From: Rhodobacteraceae bacterium UBA6796 | GTDB lineage: Bacteria > Pseudomonadota > Alphaproteobacteria > Rhodobacterales > Rhodobacteraceae | Assembly (NCBI GenBank): GCA_002452815.1 | Contig: DKFM01000002.1 | Span: 1-44,854 of the forward strand | Length of the DNA: 44,854 nucleotides | Direction: 5' to 3' | In this document: positions 33,330 through 42,456 of the stretch, one piece after another | Layout of the letters: every line of letters begins with the position of its first letter | Position numbering within the stretch: position 1 is the first letter of the stretch | Notes under the pieces: generated by a model | The model's input: the letters and a program-made list of their open reading frames with translations, nothing else | Database searches by the model: none | What the model was told of the DNA's origin: nothing | Translations under genes and position numbers: made by a program

Positions 33330-33875
33330 ATGGCAGTCCAGACGGAAGAGGTTGCAGCCCTGCTGGCCCGGATTGCCCTGAAGGACCGGGCGGCCTTTGC
33401 CGCGCTCTATTCCGCGCTGTCCCCGAAACTTTTTGCGATCTGCATGCGTCTTCTGAAGGACCGCCGAGAGGCCGAAGACGCGCTGCAGGAGGTTTTCGTG
33501 AAGATCTGGAACAACGCCGATCGCTATCTTCCCGACGTGGCCAGCCCCACGGCCTGGATGAACGCGGTCGCGCGCAACCACGCGATCGACCGGCTGCGGG
33601 CGCGGCGCACGGCCGCCGTCGGGCTGGAGGCCGCGGACGCCGTGCCAGACCCGACGCCGGGCCCCGAGGCCGCGGCGATCACCCGCTCCGAAGGGCGCCG
33701 GATCGAAACCTGCCTGGAAACGCTGGAACCCGCCCGCGCCGAAGCCGTGCGCCGCGCCTATGTCGAGGGTGACAGCTATCAGGAACTGGCCGAGCGATTC
33801 GCCGTACCGCTGAATACGATGCGCAGCTGGCTGCGGCGCAGCCTGCTCCAACTCCGGGAGTGCCTGTCGCCATGA
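33330..33875 (+). CDS. ECF RNA polymerase sigma factor
   Basis: The 181-residue product has region 2 (AFAALYSALSPKLFAICMRLLKDRREAEDALQEVFVKIWNNADRY, about 20-65, core and -10 recognition) and region 4 (ARAEAVRRAYVEGDSYQELAERFAVPLNTMRSWLRRSLLQLRECL, about 135-180, -35 recognition). Its stop overlaps the anti-sigma start as ATGA, the standard arrangement for stress-response pairs (SigK/RpoE-like). AAAGG precedes the ATG. Likely targets include its own promoter and the divergent TspO-like/gpx pair. Confidence 0.9.
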   Translation: MAVQTEEVAALLARIALKDRAAFAALYSALSPKLFAICMRLLKDRREAEDALQEVFVKIWNNADRYLPDVASPTAWMNAVARNHAIDRLRARRTAAVGLEAADAVPDPTPGPEAAAITRSEGRRIETCLETLEPARAEAVRRAYVEGDSYQELAERFAVPLNTMRSWLRRSLLQLRECLSP

Positions 33876-34555
33876 CCGACCCGCGCAACCCCTTGACCGA
33901 AGACGACATTGCCCTGGCCGGCGAATATGTGCTGGGCACGCTGGATCTGGCCACGCGGCAGGACGTGACGCGCCGCATTGACCGCGATGCCGATTTTGCC
34001 CGCGAAGTGGCCCGCTGGGAAGCCCGCTTCGACCCGCTCGCCGAAGAGGTGCGCCCGATCGCGCCGCCCGCACGGGTCTGGGCGGATGTGGAGCGGCGGC
34101 TGTTCGGAATGCCTGCGCGCAAGGCGTCACTTTGGGGTTGGTTCGCCGGGGCTTCGGGGCTTGCCACCGCCATGCTGGCCGCGGTGCTGTGGCTTGGTCA
34201 GCCGATGCCGCCCGCGCCTGGCCCGCTGTGGATTTCCGACATGGTATCCGAAGATGGCAGCGTGCGCCTGGCCGCGCTGTATGACGAGGCCTCGGGCGAG
34301 ATGCGCGTGTCGATGGGCGGCGCGGCCCCTGCCGAGGGCCGCGATTTCGAACTTTGGCTCATTCAGGGTGATGGCGCGCCGATTTCACTGGGCGTGATGC
34401 CGCATCAGGGGCAGGCAGCAATGCCGATCCCCGCGCATCTGACCGCGCTGGTCGCGAATGCGACGCTAGCGATCACCGATGAACCCGCGGGTGGGTCGCC
34501 GACCGGCGTTGCCACCGGGCCGCTGGTGGCCGCAGCCGCCCTGCGCCGGATCTGA
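33872..34555 (+). CDS. Anti-sigma factor (RskA-like)
   Basis: The 227-residue product has an N-terminal cytoplasmic anti-sigma domain (EDDIALAGEYVLGTLDLATRQDVTRRIDRDADFAREVARWEARFDPLAEEVRP), one membrane helix (FAGASGLATAMLAAVLWLG, about 92-110) and a periplasmic RskA-type domain with the ending GSPTGVATGPLVAAAALRR. It should hold the sigma factor inactive at the membrane until a signal triggers release. No zinc-binding HxxxCxxC is seen, so it is not of the zinc anti-sigma (ChrR) type. The ATG at 33872 is decided by the ATGA overlap. Confidence 0.87.
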   Translation: MTDPRNPLTEDDIALAGEYVLGTLDLATRQDVTRRIDRDADFAREVARWEARFDPLAEEVRPIAPPARVWADVERRLFGMPARKASLWGWFAGASGLATAMLAAVLWLGQPMPPAPGPLWISDMVSEDGSVRLAALYDEASGEMRVSMGGAAPAEGRDFELWLIQGDGAPISLGVMPHQGQAAMPIPAHLTALVANATLAITDEPAGGSPTGVATGPLVAAAALRRI

Positions 34556-34561
34556 GCCCCC

Positions 34562-35029
34562 TCAGACCCGGTGATAGGGTGTGCCCGCCAGGATCTGCCC
34601 CGCGCGATAGATCTGTTCGGCCAGCATCACCCGCACCAGCATATGCGGCCAGACCATCTTGCCAAACGAGATCGAGAAATCCGCCTTTGCGCGCAGGGCG
34701 GGCGCGATACCATCCGCACCGCCGATCACGAAGGCCACGTCGCGGCCACCATCGCGCCAGCCGGCCAGCTTTTCGGCGAATTCAGGCGAGGACAGCAGTG
34801 CGCCGCGTTCGTCCAGCGTGACCACGACGGCCCCCGCAGGCAGCGCGCGTTCCAGCAGCGCGGCCTCTGCCTCCATGCCGAGGTTCTTCTTGTCCTCGAC
34901 CTCGACGACAAAGGCCGGCCCGAGCCCGAACGCCCGACCGGCCTTGCCAAACCGTTCCAGATAATCCTCGCTCAGGGTCAGCTCGGGGCTTTTGCGCAAC
35001 CGCCCCACCGCCGCAATCGTGACCTTCAT
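34562..35029 (-). CDS. rlmH: 23S rRNA (pseudouridine1915-N3)-methyltransferase RlmH
   Basis: RlmH methylates pseudouridine 1915 of 23S rRNA in complete 70S ribosomes. The 155-residue SPOUT-family product has the standard length and the signature FVIGGADGIAPALRAKADFSISFGKMVWPHMLVRVMLAEQIYRAGQILAGTPYHRV. It follows rsfS on the same strand, a common pairing of ribosome-related genes. Confidence 0.95.
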   Translation of the reverse strand: MKVTIAAVGRLRKSPELTLSEDYLERFGKAGRAFGLGPAFVVEVEDKKNLGMEAEAALLERALPAGAVVVTLDERGALLSSPEFAEKLAGWRDGGRDVAFVIGGADGIAPALRAKADFSISFGKMVWPHMLVRVMLAEQIYRAGQILAGTPYHRV

Positions 35030-35035
35030 GTCAGA

Positions 35036-35401
35036 TCAGACGGGACCGCCCGCAGGCATCCACATCTTTTCAAGCTGGTAGAATTCGCGCACTTCGGGGC
35101 GGAACACATGCACGATCACATCGGCCGTGTCGATCAGCACCCAGTCGCCCTGATCCTTGCCCTCGATCTTGCACAGACGGCCGAAGCTTTCCTTCAGCCG
35201 CTCGGTCAGTTTTTCGGCGATGGCGCCGACCTGACGCGAGCTGCGCCCCGAACAGATCACCATGTAATCGGCAATCGACGAGCGCCCGCGCAGGTCGATG
35301 GTGACGATATCCTCGGCTTTGTCGTCTTCGAGAGAGGCAATGATGCGTTCCAGAATCTGGTCGCTCGAGACCTCGGCACCGGCGGTCATATCGGCCGTCA
35401 T
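35036..35401 (-). CDS. rsfS: Ribosomal silencing factor RsfS
   Basis: RsfS binds ribosomal protein uL14 and blocks subunit joining when nutrients are short. The 121-residue form (SSDQILERIIASLEDDKAEDIVTIDLRGRSSIADYMVICSGRSSRQVGAIAEKL ... DWVLIDTADVIVHVFRPEVREFYQLEKMW) matches the family from start to end. The ATG at 35401 has AAGGTGG at a good distance; a longer frame to 35503 has no ATG with a ribosome binding site. It is translated just ahead of rlmH, with which it likely forms an operon. Confidence 0.93.
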   Translation of the reverse strand: MTADMTAGAEVSSDQILERIIASLEDDKAEDIVTIDLRGRSSIADYMVICSGRSSRQVGAIAEKLTERLKESFGRLCKIEGKDQGDWVLIDTADVIVHVFRPEVREFYQLEKMWMPAGGPV

Positions 35402-35806
35402 GCGTGCCACCTTTGCGCCCGCATCACCGGCCGCGACTGAGAAATGAGACAGGACATTGTCCTCCTGGGGTCCACGCGCCGCATCCGCCCCGGCGCAGGG
35501 CATGGAATAAAGGTAACACCCGAGTCGTCAAATCTCAACGACCGGGTGCGGATTTCCCGTCCGGGTCTGCCAGTTCGCGCCGATTGTCAACCCCAAGGAC
35601 GCGCGCGGCGCTTGCGAGACTCGGACAAACCGCTTATCTAGCGCGCCATGAGCCGAATTTTCGATATGGATGATCGTGCCCGCCTGCGCGAGCGCTTCTA
35701 CGGCGAAAGCCGCTCCATCCTTGCGCGACTGTGACGCGCGGGGTGCCTTTGCGCATCCGCACCACCGCTCATCCACCCGAACAGCCATCCTTGGAAAGTG
35801 AGAGCC
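35402..35806. other. 405-bp divergent gap between rsfS and leuC
   Basis: This is the promoter region for rsfS-rlmH (-) and leuCD (+). A 28-codon frame on the + strand (35648-35734) is the only coding-like content. No T-box, attenuator hairpin or leucine-rich leader peptide is visible. Confidence 0.5.
35648..35734 (+). CDS. Possible 28-residue peptide upstream of leuC
   Basis: The frame reads MSRIFDMDDRARLRERFYGE and ends SRSILARL. It uses typical GC-rich codons (GCC, CGC, CTG) but has no recognisable ribosome binding site. It stops 73 bases before leuC. Its three leucine codons are not in a run, so it does not look like an attenuation leader. Confidence 0.25.
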   Translation: MSRIFDMDDRARLRERFYGESRSILARL

Positions 35807-37216
35807 ATGTCCGCTCCGAAGACCCTTTACGATAAAATCTGGGACGCCCACGTCGTGTCCGAAGACGCCGACGGCACCAGCCTGCTGTATATCGACCGTC
35901 ACCTGGTTCACGAAGTGACCAGCCCGCAGGCCTTTGAAGGGCTGCGCATGGCGGGCCGCAAGGTGCGCGCCCCCGAAAAGACCATCGCCGTGCCGGACCA
36001 CAACGTGCCGACCACGCTGGACCGCGTGTCGGGCGTGATCGCCAATGAAGAAAGCCGGATTCAGGTCGAGGCGCTGGACAAGAACGCCAAGGATTTCGGC
36101 ATCAACTACTACCCCGTCAGCGACGTGCGTCAGGGCATCGTGCATATCGTCGGCCCCGAACAAGGCTGGACCCTGCCGGGCATGACCGTGGTCTGCGGCG
36201 ACAGCCATACCGCGACGCATGGCGCCTTCGGCGCGCTGGCCCATGGCATCGGCACCTCGGAGGTCGAGCACGTTCTGGCGACGCAAACGCTTATCCAGAA
36301 GAAGTCGAAAAACATGAAGGTGGAGATCACCGGCAAGCTGCGTCCGGGTGTCACCGCCAAGGACATCACGCTGGCGGTGATCGGCGCGACCGGCACCGCG
36401 GGCGGCACCGGCTATGTCATCGAATATTGCGGCGAAGCGATCCGCGATCTGTCGATGGAAGGCCGCATGACCGTGTGCAACATGGCCATCGAGGGCGGCG
36501 CCCGCGCCGGCCTGATCGCGCCGGACGAGAAAACCTTTGAATACGTCAAGGGCCGCCCGCACGCCCCCAAAGGCGCGCAGTTCGAGGCCGCGCTGAACTG
36601 GTGGAAGACGCTTTACACCGACGAAGGCGCGCATTTCGACAAGGTCGTCACCCTGAAGGGCGAAGAGATCGAGCCCGTGGTGACCTGGGGCACCAGCCCC
36701 GAAGACGTGCTGCCGATTTCCGGCGTCGTCCCCGCGCCCGAGGATTTCAAGGGCGGCAAGGTCGAGGCCGCGCGCCGCTCGCTCGACTACATGGGTCTGA
36801 CCCCCGGCCAGAAGCTGACCGACATCCAGATCGACACCGTGTTCATCGGGTCCTGCACCAACGGCCGCATCGAAGACCTGCGCGCCGCGGCGGAAATCCT
36901 GAAGGGCAAGAAGATCAAGGACGGCATGCGCGCGATGGTCGTGCCCGGGTCGGGTCTGGTCCGCCTGCAGGCCGAGGAAGAAGGCATCGCCCAGATCTTC
37001 ATTGACGCCGGCTTCGAATGGCGTCTGGCCGGCTGCTCGATGTGCCTGGCGATGAACCCCGACCAGCTGTCCGAGGGTGAGCGCTGCGCCTCGACCTCGA
37101 ACCGCAACTTCGAGGGGCGTCAGGGCTACAAGGGCCGCACCCACCTGGTCAGCCCCGCGATGGCGGCCGCCGCAGCGATCACCGGTCACCTGACCGATGT
37201 CCGTGAAATGATGTAA
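35807..37216 (+). CDS. leuC: 3-isopropylmalate dehydratase large subunit
   Basis: LeuC with LeuD isomerises 2- to 3-isopropylmalate in leucine synthesis. The 469-residue aconitase-family protein has the 4Fe-4S ligands in FIGSCTNGR and in [11 protein letters not shown], plus the conserved [31 protein letters not shown] block. GGAAAG precedes the ATG; an in-frame GTG three codons earlier is less likely. leuD follows after 13 bases. Confidence 0.97.
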   Translation: MSAPKTLYDKIWDAHVVSEDADGTSLLYIDRHLVHEVTSPQAFEGLRMAGRKVRAPEKTIAVPDHNVPTTLDRVSGVIANEESRIQVEALDKNAKDFGINYYPVSDVRQGIVHIVGPEQGWTLPGMTVVCGDSHTATHGAFGALAHGIGTSEVEHVLATQTLIQKKSKNMKVEITGKLRPGVTAKDITLAVIGATGTAGGTGYVIEYCGEAIRDLSMEGRMTVCNMAIEGGARAGLIAPDEKTFEYVKGRPHAPKGAQFEAALNWWKTLYTDEGAHFDKVVTLKGEEIEPVVTWGTSPEDVLPISGVVPAPEDFKGGKVEAARRSLDYMGLTPGQKLTDIQIDTVFIGSCTNGRIEDLRAAAEILKGKKIKDGMRAMVVPGSGLVRLQAEEEGIAQIFIDAGFEWRLAGCSMCLAMNPDQLSEGERCASTSNRNFEGRQGYKGRTHLVSPAMAAAAAITGHLTDVREMM

Positions 37217-37229
37217 GGAGCCAACGACA

Positions 37230-37835
37230 ATGGAAAAGTTCACCAAAGTGACGGGCATCGCCGCCCCCATGCCGCTGGTCAACATCGACACCGACATGAT
37301 CATCCCCAAGGTCTTCCTCAAGACGATCAAGCGGTCGGGCCTTGGCGTGAACCTGTTCGACGAGATGCGCTATGACCGGCAGGGCAACGAGATCCCGGAT
37401 TTCGTTCTGAACAAGCCGCAATACCGCAACGCCCAGATCCTGATCGCGGGCGACAACTTCGGTTGCGGCTCGTCGCGCGAGCATGCCCCCTGGGCGCTGG
37501 CCGACTTCGGGATCAAGGCGATCGTCTCGACCTCGTTCGCGGATATCTTCTTCAACAACTCGTTCAAGAACGGGATGCTGCCGATCGTGCTGCCGCAGGA
37601 ACAGGTCGATCTGCTGATGAAGGATGCCGAGAAAGGCGCCAACGCGCGCATGACCGTCGATCTGGAAGCGCAGGAGATCACCACCTCGGACGGCACCGTC
37701 ATCAAGTTCGACGTCGACCCGTTCAAGAAGCACTGCCTGCTGAACGGTCTGGACGACATCGGCCTGACGCTGGAGAAAGTGGCCGCCATCGACACGTTCG
37801 AGGCACAGGCCGCGCAGTCGCGTCCCTGGGTCTGA
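37230..37835 (+). CDS. leuD: 3-isopropylmalate dehydratase small subunit
   Basis: LeuD supplies the swivelling domain completing the dehydratase active site. The 201-residue product has the normal length and motifs ([53 protein letters not shown]). AAGGAG precedes the ATG. It ends the leuCD unit before a strong terminator. Confidence 0.97.
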   Translation: MEKFTKVTGIAAPMPLVNIDTDMIIPKVFLKTIKRSGLGVNLFDEMRYDRQGNEIPDFVLNKPQYRNAQILIAGDNFGCGSSREHAPWALADFGIKAIVSTSFADIFFNNSFKNGMLPIVLPQEQVDLLMKDAEKGANARMTVDLEAQEITTSDGTVIKFDVDPFKKHCLLNGLDDIGLTLEKVAAIDTFEAQAAQSRPWV

Positions 37836-37874
37836 GACCGTAGTGGCGCTAAGCCTCTGATCTACAACATTTAG

Positions 37875-37893
37875 GGCCGCCCACCGGGCGGCC
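37875..37893 (+). terminator. Rho-independent terminator of leuCD
   Basis: An 8-bp perfect stem (GGCCGCCC/GGGCGGCC, 3-base loop) followed by TTACTTTT lies about 40 bases after the leuD stop. Confidence 0.8.
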
Positions 37894-38008
37894 TTACTTT
37901 TGCGCTGAAATTGATGCAATCGCGCACCAGTTCCTTCCACAAAACGCCCGAAAGAAATCCCTAAGGTTAACCGAAGATTGCCAGAACGGCTGCAGATGGG
38001 CAAAAATC

Positions 38009-38932
38009 ATGGCAGGAATGAGGCAGGCCGTCATAGTTGACGGATATAAACTGGGACAAGGCTCCGGCAACGTATCGGAACCAGCCAAGTTGAAGGATGG
38101 GGCTGTGATTGCACGCTTTACCGGAGCGTTGGCACGTGCGTTTCTGGTCGTGACACTGATCGCGACCCCGTCGCTCATGCTTCCGAGCCTGAGCGCCGAT
38201 ACCGCACAGATCGTGGCCCTGATCGCCCTGTGTGTCGGCGCGCTGACATTCTTTGAATACATGGCCGTCTATCCCGGACTGGTCGAATTTCGCGATGCCC
38301 CGCCGTTCAACCGCATTCGTTTCGCCTCGCTGTTTCTGACCGTCTTCCTGCTGTCGACCGTGGTGGCGGCGGGTGACGCGCCAAGCACGCTGACCCGGTT
38401 CGTCGAGGTGCTGGGCGGTTCGATGGCGCGCTCGATCGACTTGCCCTATAGCCCGGTGCGGCTTTTGGTGCTGATGCTGCCGCCCGAGGCAACCCCCGAG
38501 CATGTGGTGCAGGTGCGCACAGCGGGCGGTCTGGCCTACATGATCTCGTTGATTACGCTGGGGTATTTCGTCCTGATCATGCGCATGCTCGGCTGGCCCA
38601 ATGCGCAGGGCAGCTTCAACGTCTGGGTCAACCTGCCGACGTTCGAGCCGACCGCCGGTGCCGATGTGGTCGCGCGCCTGCGCCGCGATGCGCGGTTCAA
38701 TGTTGCTTTGGGCTTCCTTTTGCCCTTCCTTATTCCCGCGGCCCTCAAGGCGATTTCGCTGGGCTTTGCCCCGGTGACGCTGCAAGCGCCGCACACGTTG
38801 ATCTGGACGGTGACGGCATGGGCATTTCTTCCGGCAAGCCTTTTCATGCGCGGGATCGCGATGGGGCGGATTGCCAACATGATCGAAGAGAAGCGGCGCC
38901 ACAGCGACATCTCCGACTTCGCACCGGCCTGA
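38009..38932 (+). CDS. Conserved integral membrane protein, unknown function
   Basis: The 307-residue product has six or more hydrophobic helices (FLVVTLIATPSLMLP, IVALIALCVGALTFFEYMAVYPG, SLFLTVFLLSTVVAAG, GLAYMISLITLGYFVLIMRMLG, LGFLLPFLIPAALKAISLGF, ALIWTVTAWAFLPASLFMRG-like end). I recognise it only as a membrane protein of the kind found next to leuB in this bacterial group; no function is known. No strong ribosome binding site marks the start; an ATG three codons later is an alternative. The last 115 bases overlap the open frame of the next gene. Confidence 0.75.
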   Translation: MAGMRQAVIVDGYKLGQGSGNVSEPAKLKDGAVIARFTGALARAFLVVTLIATPSLMLPSLSADTAQIVALIALCVGALTFFEYMAVYPGLVEFRDAPPFNRIRFASLFLTVFLLSTVVAAGDAPSTLTRFVEVLGGSMARSIDLPYSPVRLLVLMLPPEATPEHVVQVRTAGGLAYMISLITLGYFVLIMRMLGWPNAQGSFNVWVNLPTFEPTAGADVVARLRRDARFNVALGFLLPFLIPAALKAISLGFAPVTLQAPHTLIWTVTAWAFLPASLFMRGIAMGRIANMIEEKRRHSDISDFAPA

Positions 38933-39975
38933 TCGCAGCGCTGATCTGCACCGCAAGCTCTGCCAGTGCCGAGACCCTGCGCATTGCCACCTGGAATCCC
39001 GAACTGACCCGCCAGGGCCCCGGCCTGCTGTGGCGCGATCTGCTATCGGGCAAGGATGCGCAGATCGCGGCGGCGGTTCAGGTGATCGCGCGCGCCAACC
39101 CCGATATTCTGCTGCTGACCGGCTTCGACTGGGACTATGAGGGCCGCGCCCTGCGGGCTTTCGAGGCGCAGCTGGCAACGGCAGGCGCGGGCTATCCATA
39201 TCTGTTCGCATCGCGCCCCAATACGGGCATGGCGACCGGGCAAGACATGGACGGCAACGGCCGCACCGGAGAACCGCGCGACGCCCAGGGCTATGGCCGG
39301 TTCAGCGGCGCAGACGGCATGGCGGTGCTGTCGCGCTATCCGCTGTTGGCCGACGAGGCACGCGATTTCTCGGCGATGCTGTGGCGCGACCTGCCCGATG
39401 CGCTGATCGCGGGCGCGGGCCTGTCGCCGCAGGCCGAGGCGGCGCAGCGTCTGTCCACCACCGCGCATTGGGATTTGCCGGTTCTGCTGCCCGGCGGTCA
39501 GCGCCTGCATCTGTGGGTCTGGGCCGCGACGCCGCCCGTGTTCGACGGACCCGAAGACCGTAACGGGCGGCGCAACCATGACGAGGCCGCGCTCTGGCTG
39601 CGCTATCTGGAAGGGCGCCTGCCCCAGCATCCGGCAGCGGGGCCCTTCGTGCTGCTGGGCAATGCCAATCTGGACCCGGTCGATGGCGAGGGCCGGTCGG
39701 AAGCGCTGGTCGCCCTGTTGACGCATCCGCGGCTACAAGACCCACGCCCCGCCAGCGCGGGCGGGCGCGCCGCCGCCGATCCGGGCCATCAGGGCGACCC
39801 TGCGCTTGATACCGCCGATTACGATGATCCGCCCGGCAATCTGCGTGTCGATTATGTGCTGCCTTCGCGCGATATGGCGGTCGCCGACACTGGCGTCGTC
39901 TGGCCTGCGGACCCGGACCCTGCCGCCGCCGCATCGCGTCACCACCTTGTCTGGGTCGATATTACCTTGCCCTGA
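38818..39975 (+). CDS. Endonuclease/exonuclease/phosphatase family protein, probably exported
   Basis: The product has the EEP-fold N-terminus RIATWNPELTRQGPGLLWRDLL and conserved blocks GADGMAVLSRYPL and SRHHLVWVDI at the end. A signal-peptide-like stretch (LRTGLIAALICTASSASAE) precedes the domain, so it probably acts outside the cytoplasm. The start is uncertain: the only ATG (38818) puts 35 polar residues in front of the signal and overlaps the previous gene by 115 bases. A CTG at 38929 would overlap the previous stop as CTGA but lacks a basic n-region. The usual GDFN catalytic loop reads LLGNANLDP, with Asn for the aspartate. Substrate unknown. Confidence 0.78.
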   Translation: MGISSGKPFHARDRDGADCQHDRREAAPQRHLRLRTGLIAALICTASSASAETLRIATWNPELTRQGPGLLWRDLLSGKDAQIAAAVQVIARANPDILLLTGFDWDYEGRALRAFEAQLATAGAGYPYLFASRPNTGMATGQDMDGNGRTGEPRDAQGYGRFSGADGMAVLSRYPLLADEARDFSAMLWRDLPDALIAGAGLSPQAEAAQRLSTTAHWDLPVLLPGGQRLHLWVWAATPPVFDGPEDRNGRRNHDEAALWLRYLEGRLPQHPAAGPFVLLGNANLDPVDGEGRSEALVALLTHPRLQDPRPASAGGRAAADPGHQGDPALDTADYDDPPGNLRVDYVLPSRDMAVADTGVVWPADPDPAAAASRHHLVWVDITLP

Positions 39976-40047
39976 GCGCCGCCGCGCTTGACCCTGCGGC
40001 CCCCATTGGATAGGCCCCTTTCAACCCATATTCGTTGGAGAAAACGC

Positions 40048-41154
40048 ATGGCCAACCCCTCTATCCTCATCCTTCCCGGCGACGGCATCGGCCCCGAAGT
40101 CATGGCCGAGGTGAAGAAGATCATCACCTGGTTTGGCGACAAGCGCGGGCTGGTGTTCGACGTGAGCGAAGACCTTGTGGGCGGTGCCGCCTATGACGTG
40201 CACGGCGTGCCGCTGGCCGATGAAACGATGGCCAAGGCGCAAGAGGCCGACGCCGTTCTGCTGGGCGCCGTGGGCGGGCCGAAATACGACGTGCTGGATT
40301 TCAGCGTGAAGCCCGAGCGCGGCCTGCTGCGCCTGCGCAAGGAAATGGACCTGTTCGCCAACCTGCGCCCCGCGCAGTGCTTTGACGCACTGGCCGATTT
40401 CTCGTCGCTGAAGAAGGACGTGGTCGCCGGTCTCGACATCATGATCGTGCGCGAACTGACCTCGGGCGTCTATTTCGGCGAACCCCGCGGGATCTTCGAA
40501 GAAAACGGCGAGCGTGTCGGCATCAACACCCAGCGGTATACCGAAAGCGAAATCGAGCGCGTCGCCCGCTCGGCCTTCGAACTGGCGAAACGCCGCAACA
40601 ACAAGGTCTGCTCGATGGAGAAGGCCAACGTCATGGAATCGGGCATTCTGTGGCGCGAGGTCGTGCAGCGCATCCATGACGAGGAATACCCCGAGGTCGA
40701 GCTGTCGCACATGTATGCCGACAACGGCGCGATGCAGCTGGTGCGCTGGCCCAAGCAGTTCGACGTGATCGTGACCGACAACCTGTTCGGCGACATCCTG
40801 TCGGATTGCGCGGCGATGCTGACCGGCTCGCTGGGCATGCTGCCCTCGGCCTCGCTCGGCGCGCCGATGGAGAACGGCCGCCCGAAGGCGATGTACGAGC
40901 CCGTGCACGGTTCGGCCCCCGACATCGCGGGTCAGGGCAAGGCCAACCCGATCGCCTGCATCCTGAGCTTCGCCATGGCGCTGCGCTACAGCTTCGATCA
41001 GGGCGACGAGGCCACCCGGCTGGAAAGCGCGATCGAGAAAGTGTTGTCGGACGGCGTGCGCACCGCCGATCTGATGGGCCCCGAAGGCGGCACCCCGGTC
41101 TCGACCGCGCAGATGGGTGACAAGATCATCGCGGCGCTCGACGCAAGCCTGTGA
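40048..41154 (+). CDS. leuB: 3-isopropylmalate dehydrogenase
   Basis: LeuB oxidises and decarboxylates 3-isopropylmalate, the third step of leucine synthesis. The 368-residue product has the family opening [19 protein letters not shown], substrate-binding RPAQCFDAL and [14 protein letters not shown], and the metal/NAD region [14 protein letters not shown] ... [24 protein letters not shown] precedes the ATG; a longer in-frame start at 39988 would add 20 residues not found in LeuB. It is separated from leuCD by the terminator and two envelope genes. Confidence 0.97.
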   Translation: MANPSILILPGDGIGPEVMAEVKKIITWFGDKRGLVFDVSEDLVGGAAYDVHGVPLADETMAKAQEADAVLLGAVGGPKYDVLDFSVKPERGLLRLRKEMDLFANLRPAQCFDALADFSSLKKDVVAGLDIMIVRELTSGVYFGEPRGIFEENGERVGINTQRYTESEIERVARSAFELAKRRNNKVCSMEKANVMESGILWREVVQRIHDEEYPEVELSHMYADNGAMQLVRWPKQFDVIVTDNLFGDILSDCAAMLTGSLGMLPSASLGAPMENGRPKAMYEPVHGSAPDIAGQGKANPIACILSFAMALRYSFDQGDEATRLESAIEKVLSDGVRTADLMGPEGGTPVSTAQMGDKIIAALDASL

Positions 41155-41201
41155 TCTGCCTGCGACGCGCCCCTCGGGCGTAAGCTTTGTGCAAATAGTT
41201 G

Positions 41202-41230
41202 AAACGGCGCGGATCTTTGCCGCGCCGTTT
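41202..41230 (+). terminator. Rho-independent terminator of leuB
   Basis: A perfect 11-bp stem (AAACGGCGCGG/CCGCGCCGTTT, 7-base loop) runs into TTTTGTTTT, 47 bases after the leuB stop. Confidence 0.88.
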
Positions 41231-41288
41231 TGTTTTGACTTGCCGCCCCGCCGCACCACCCCATATGTCAGCGGTAACGGAGGCGCCC

Positions 41289-42275
41289 ATGTCGCATCGG
41301 AATTCGAACATCAAGGGCGCGCTCTATGCGCTGCTGGCAATGGCGATCTATGCCTCGCACGACGCCGTGGTGAAGGGGCTGGGCGATACCTATTCGCCGA
41401 TCCAGATCGTCTTCATGGCCTCGTTGCTCAGCTTCCCGGCGATTTCGCTGATCCTTCTGAACGACCACCACGAGGGCAACCTGCGTCCGGTTCATCCCTG
41501 GTGGGTCATCGCCCGCTCGGCCGCGACGGTCGCCAGCGGGGTTCTGGCGTTTTTCGCCTTCGTCAACCTGCCGCTGGCGCAGGTCTATCCGATCCTGTTT
41601 GCCACACCGCTGTTCATCACGGTCCTGGCGATCCCGGTTCTGGGCGAAAAGGTCGGCCTGCATCGCTGGGCCGCCGTGCTGCTGGGGCTGATCGGTGTTC
41701 TGATCGTGGTGCGCCCCGGACAGGCCGCGCTGGGGCTGGGGCATCTGGCGGCGCTAGCCTCGGCGGGCACGGGGGCCTTTGCCGCCATAGCCGTGCGCAA
41801 GATCGGCCATAAGGAACGCTCTGTGGTGCTGTTGCTGGCGCCACTCCTGGGCAATTTCCTGGCAATGGGGGCCGCCCTGCCCTTCGTCTGGCAGCCCCTG
41901 CAACTGGTCGACCTAGGCCTGCTGGGTGTCGTTGCGGGCTTTGGCCTGATCGCATCCTTCCTGATGATTCTGGCTTACCGCGCAGGCGAGGCCGCGATCA
42001 TCGCGCCCATGCAATATTCGCAGATCCTGTGGGCGGTGTTCTACGGTCGGGTTCTGTTCGGTGAAACGCTCGACGCCCCGACCCTGCTGGGTGCGGCACT
42101 GGTGATCGCCTCGGGCATGTATATCGTGTTCCGCGAAAGCCGCGGGGATGTCTCGCAAAACACCCCGGTTCTGCGCACCCGCGGCCGGGTAGAGATGGCC
42201 ACCTCTCCCCGGTCGTCACTGTTGCAACGCACCTTGAACCTGAGCATGCGTGCGCGTGACGGAAAATTCAGATAA
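41289..42275 (+). CDS. DMT-family transporter (EamA type)
   Basis: The 328-residue product has about ten membrane helices in two EamA-type repeats (IKGALYALLAMAIYASHDAVVKGL ... LFITVLAIPVLGEKVGLHRWAAVLLGLIGVLIVVRPG; second repeat from about residue 160). Family members export amino acids, nucleotides or drugs; the substrate cannot be told from sequence. A GGAGG lies 6 bases before the ATG; an ATG eight codons upstream lacks it. The C-terminal 35 residues are basic and cytoplasmic. Confidence 0.88.
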   Translation: MSHRNSNIKGALYALLAMAIYASHDAVVKGLGDTYSPIQIVFMASLLSFPAISLILLNDHHEGNLRPVHPWWVIARSAATVASGVLAFFAFVNLPLAQVYPILFATPLFITVLAIPVLGEKVGLHRWAAVLLGLIGVLIVVRPGQAALGLGHLAALASAGTGAFAAIAVRKIGHKERSVVLLLAPLLGNFLAMGAALPFVWQPLQLVDLGLLGVVAGFGLIASFLMILAYRAGEAAIIAPMQYSQILWAVFYGRVLFGETLDAPTLLGAALVIASGMYIVFRESRGDVSQNTPVLRTRGRVEMATSPRSSLLQRTLNLSMRARDGKFR

Positions 42276-42320
42276 CCCCTTGCAAAAGCCGCGGTGACCC
42301 GGTAACTCCGCGCTCACGGT

Positions 42321-42397
42321 CGGAGCGTAGCGCAGCCTGGTAGCGCACCTGCTTCGGGAGCAGGGGGTCGGAGGTTCGAATCCTCTCGCTCCGACCA
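42321..42397 (+). tRNA. tRNA-Pro (anticodon CGG)
   Basis: The 77-nt sequence folds as a complete cloverleaf: acceptor CGGAGCG/CGCTCCG, D-arm GCGC...GCGC, anticodon stem CCTGC/GCAGG with loop TTCGGGA (anticodon CGG, reading CCG), T-arm GGAGG-TTCGAAT-CCTCT and encoded A-CCA at the 3' end. It is followed by a strong terminator hairpin. tRNA genes such as this are frequent integration sites; the DNA beyond it differs in character from the rest of the window. Confidence 0.97.
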
Positions 42398-42419
42398 ATT
42401 TTTCCCTTATCAAGTTTCA

Positions 42420-42456
42420 AAAAGTCTTGCCTTTCGTTCCAGAAGGCAGGGCTTTT
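42420..42456 (+). terminator. Terminator hairpin of tRNA-Pro
   Basis: A fully paired 14-bp stem (two U-G pairs) with a 9-base loop ends in TTTT, 22 bases after the tRNA CCA. Confidence 0.8.
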
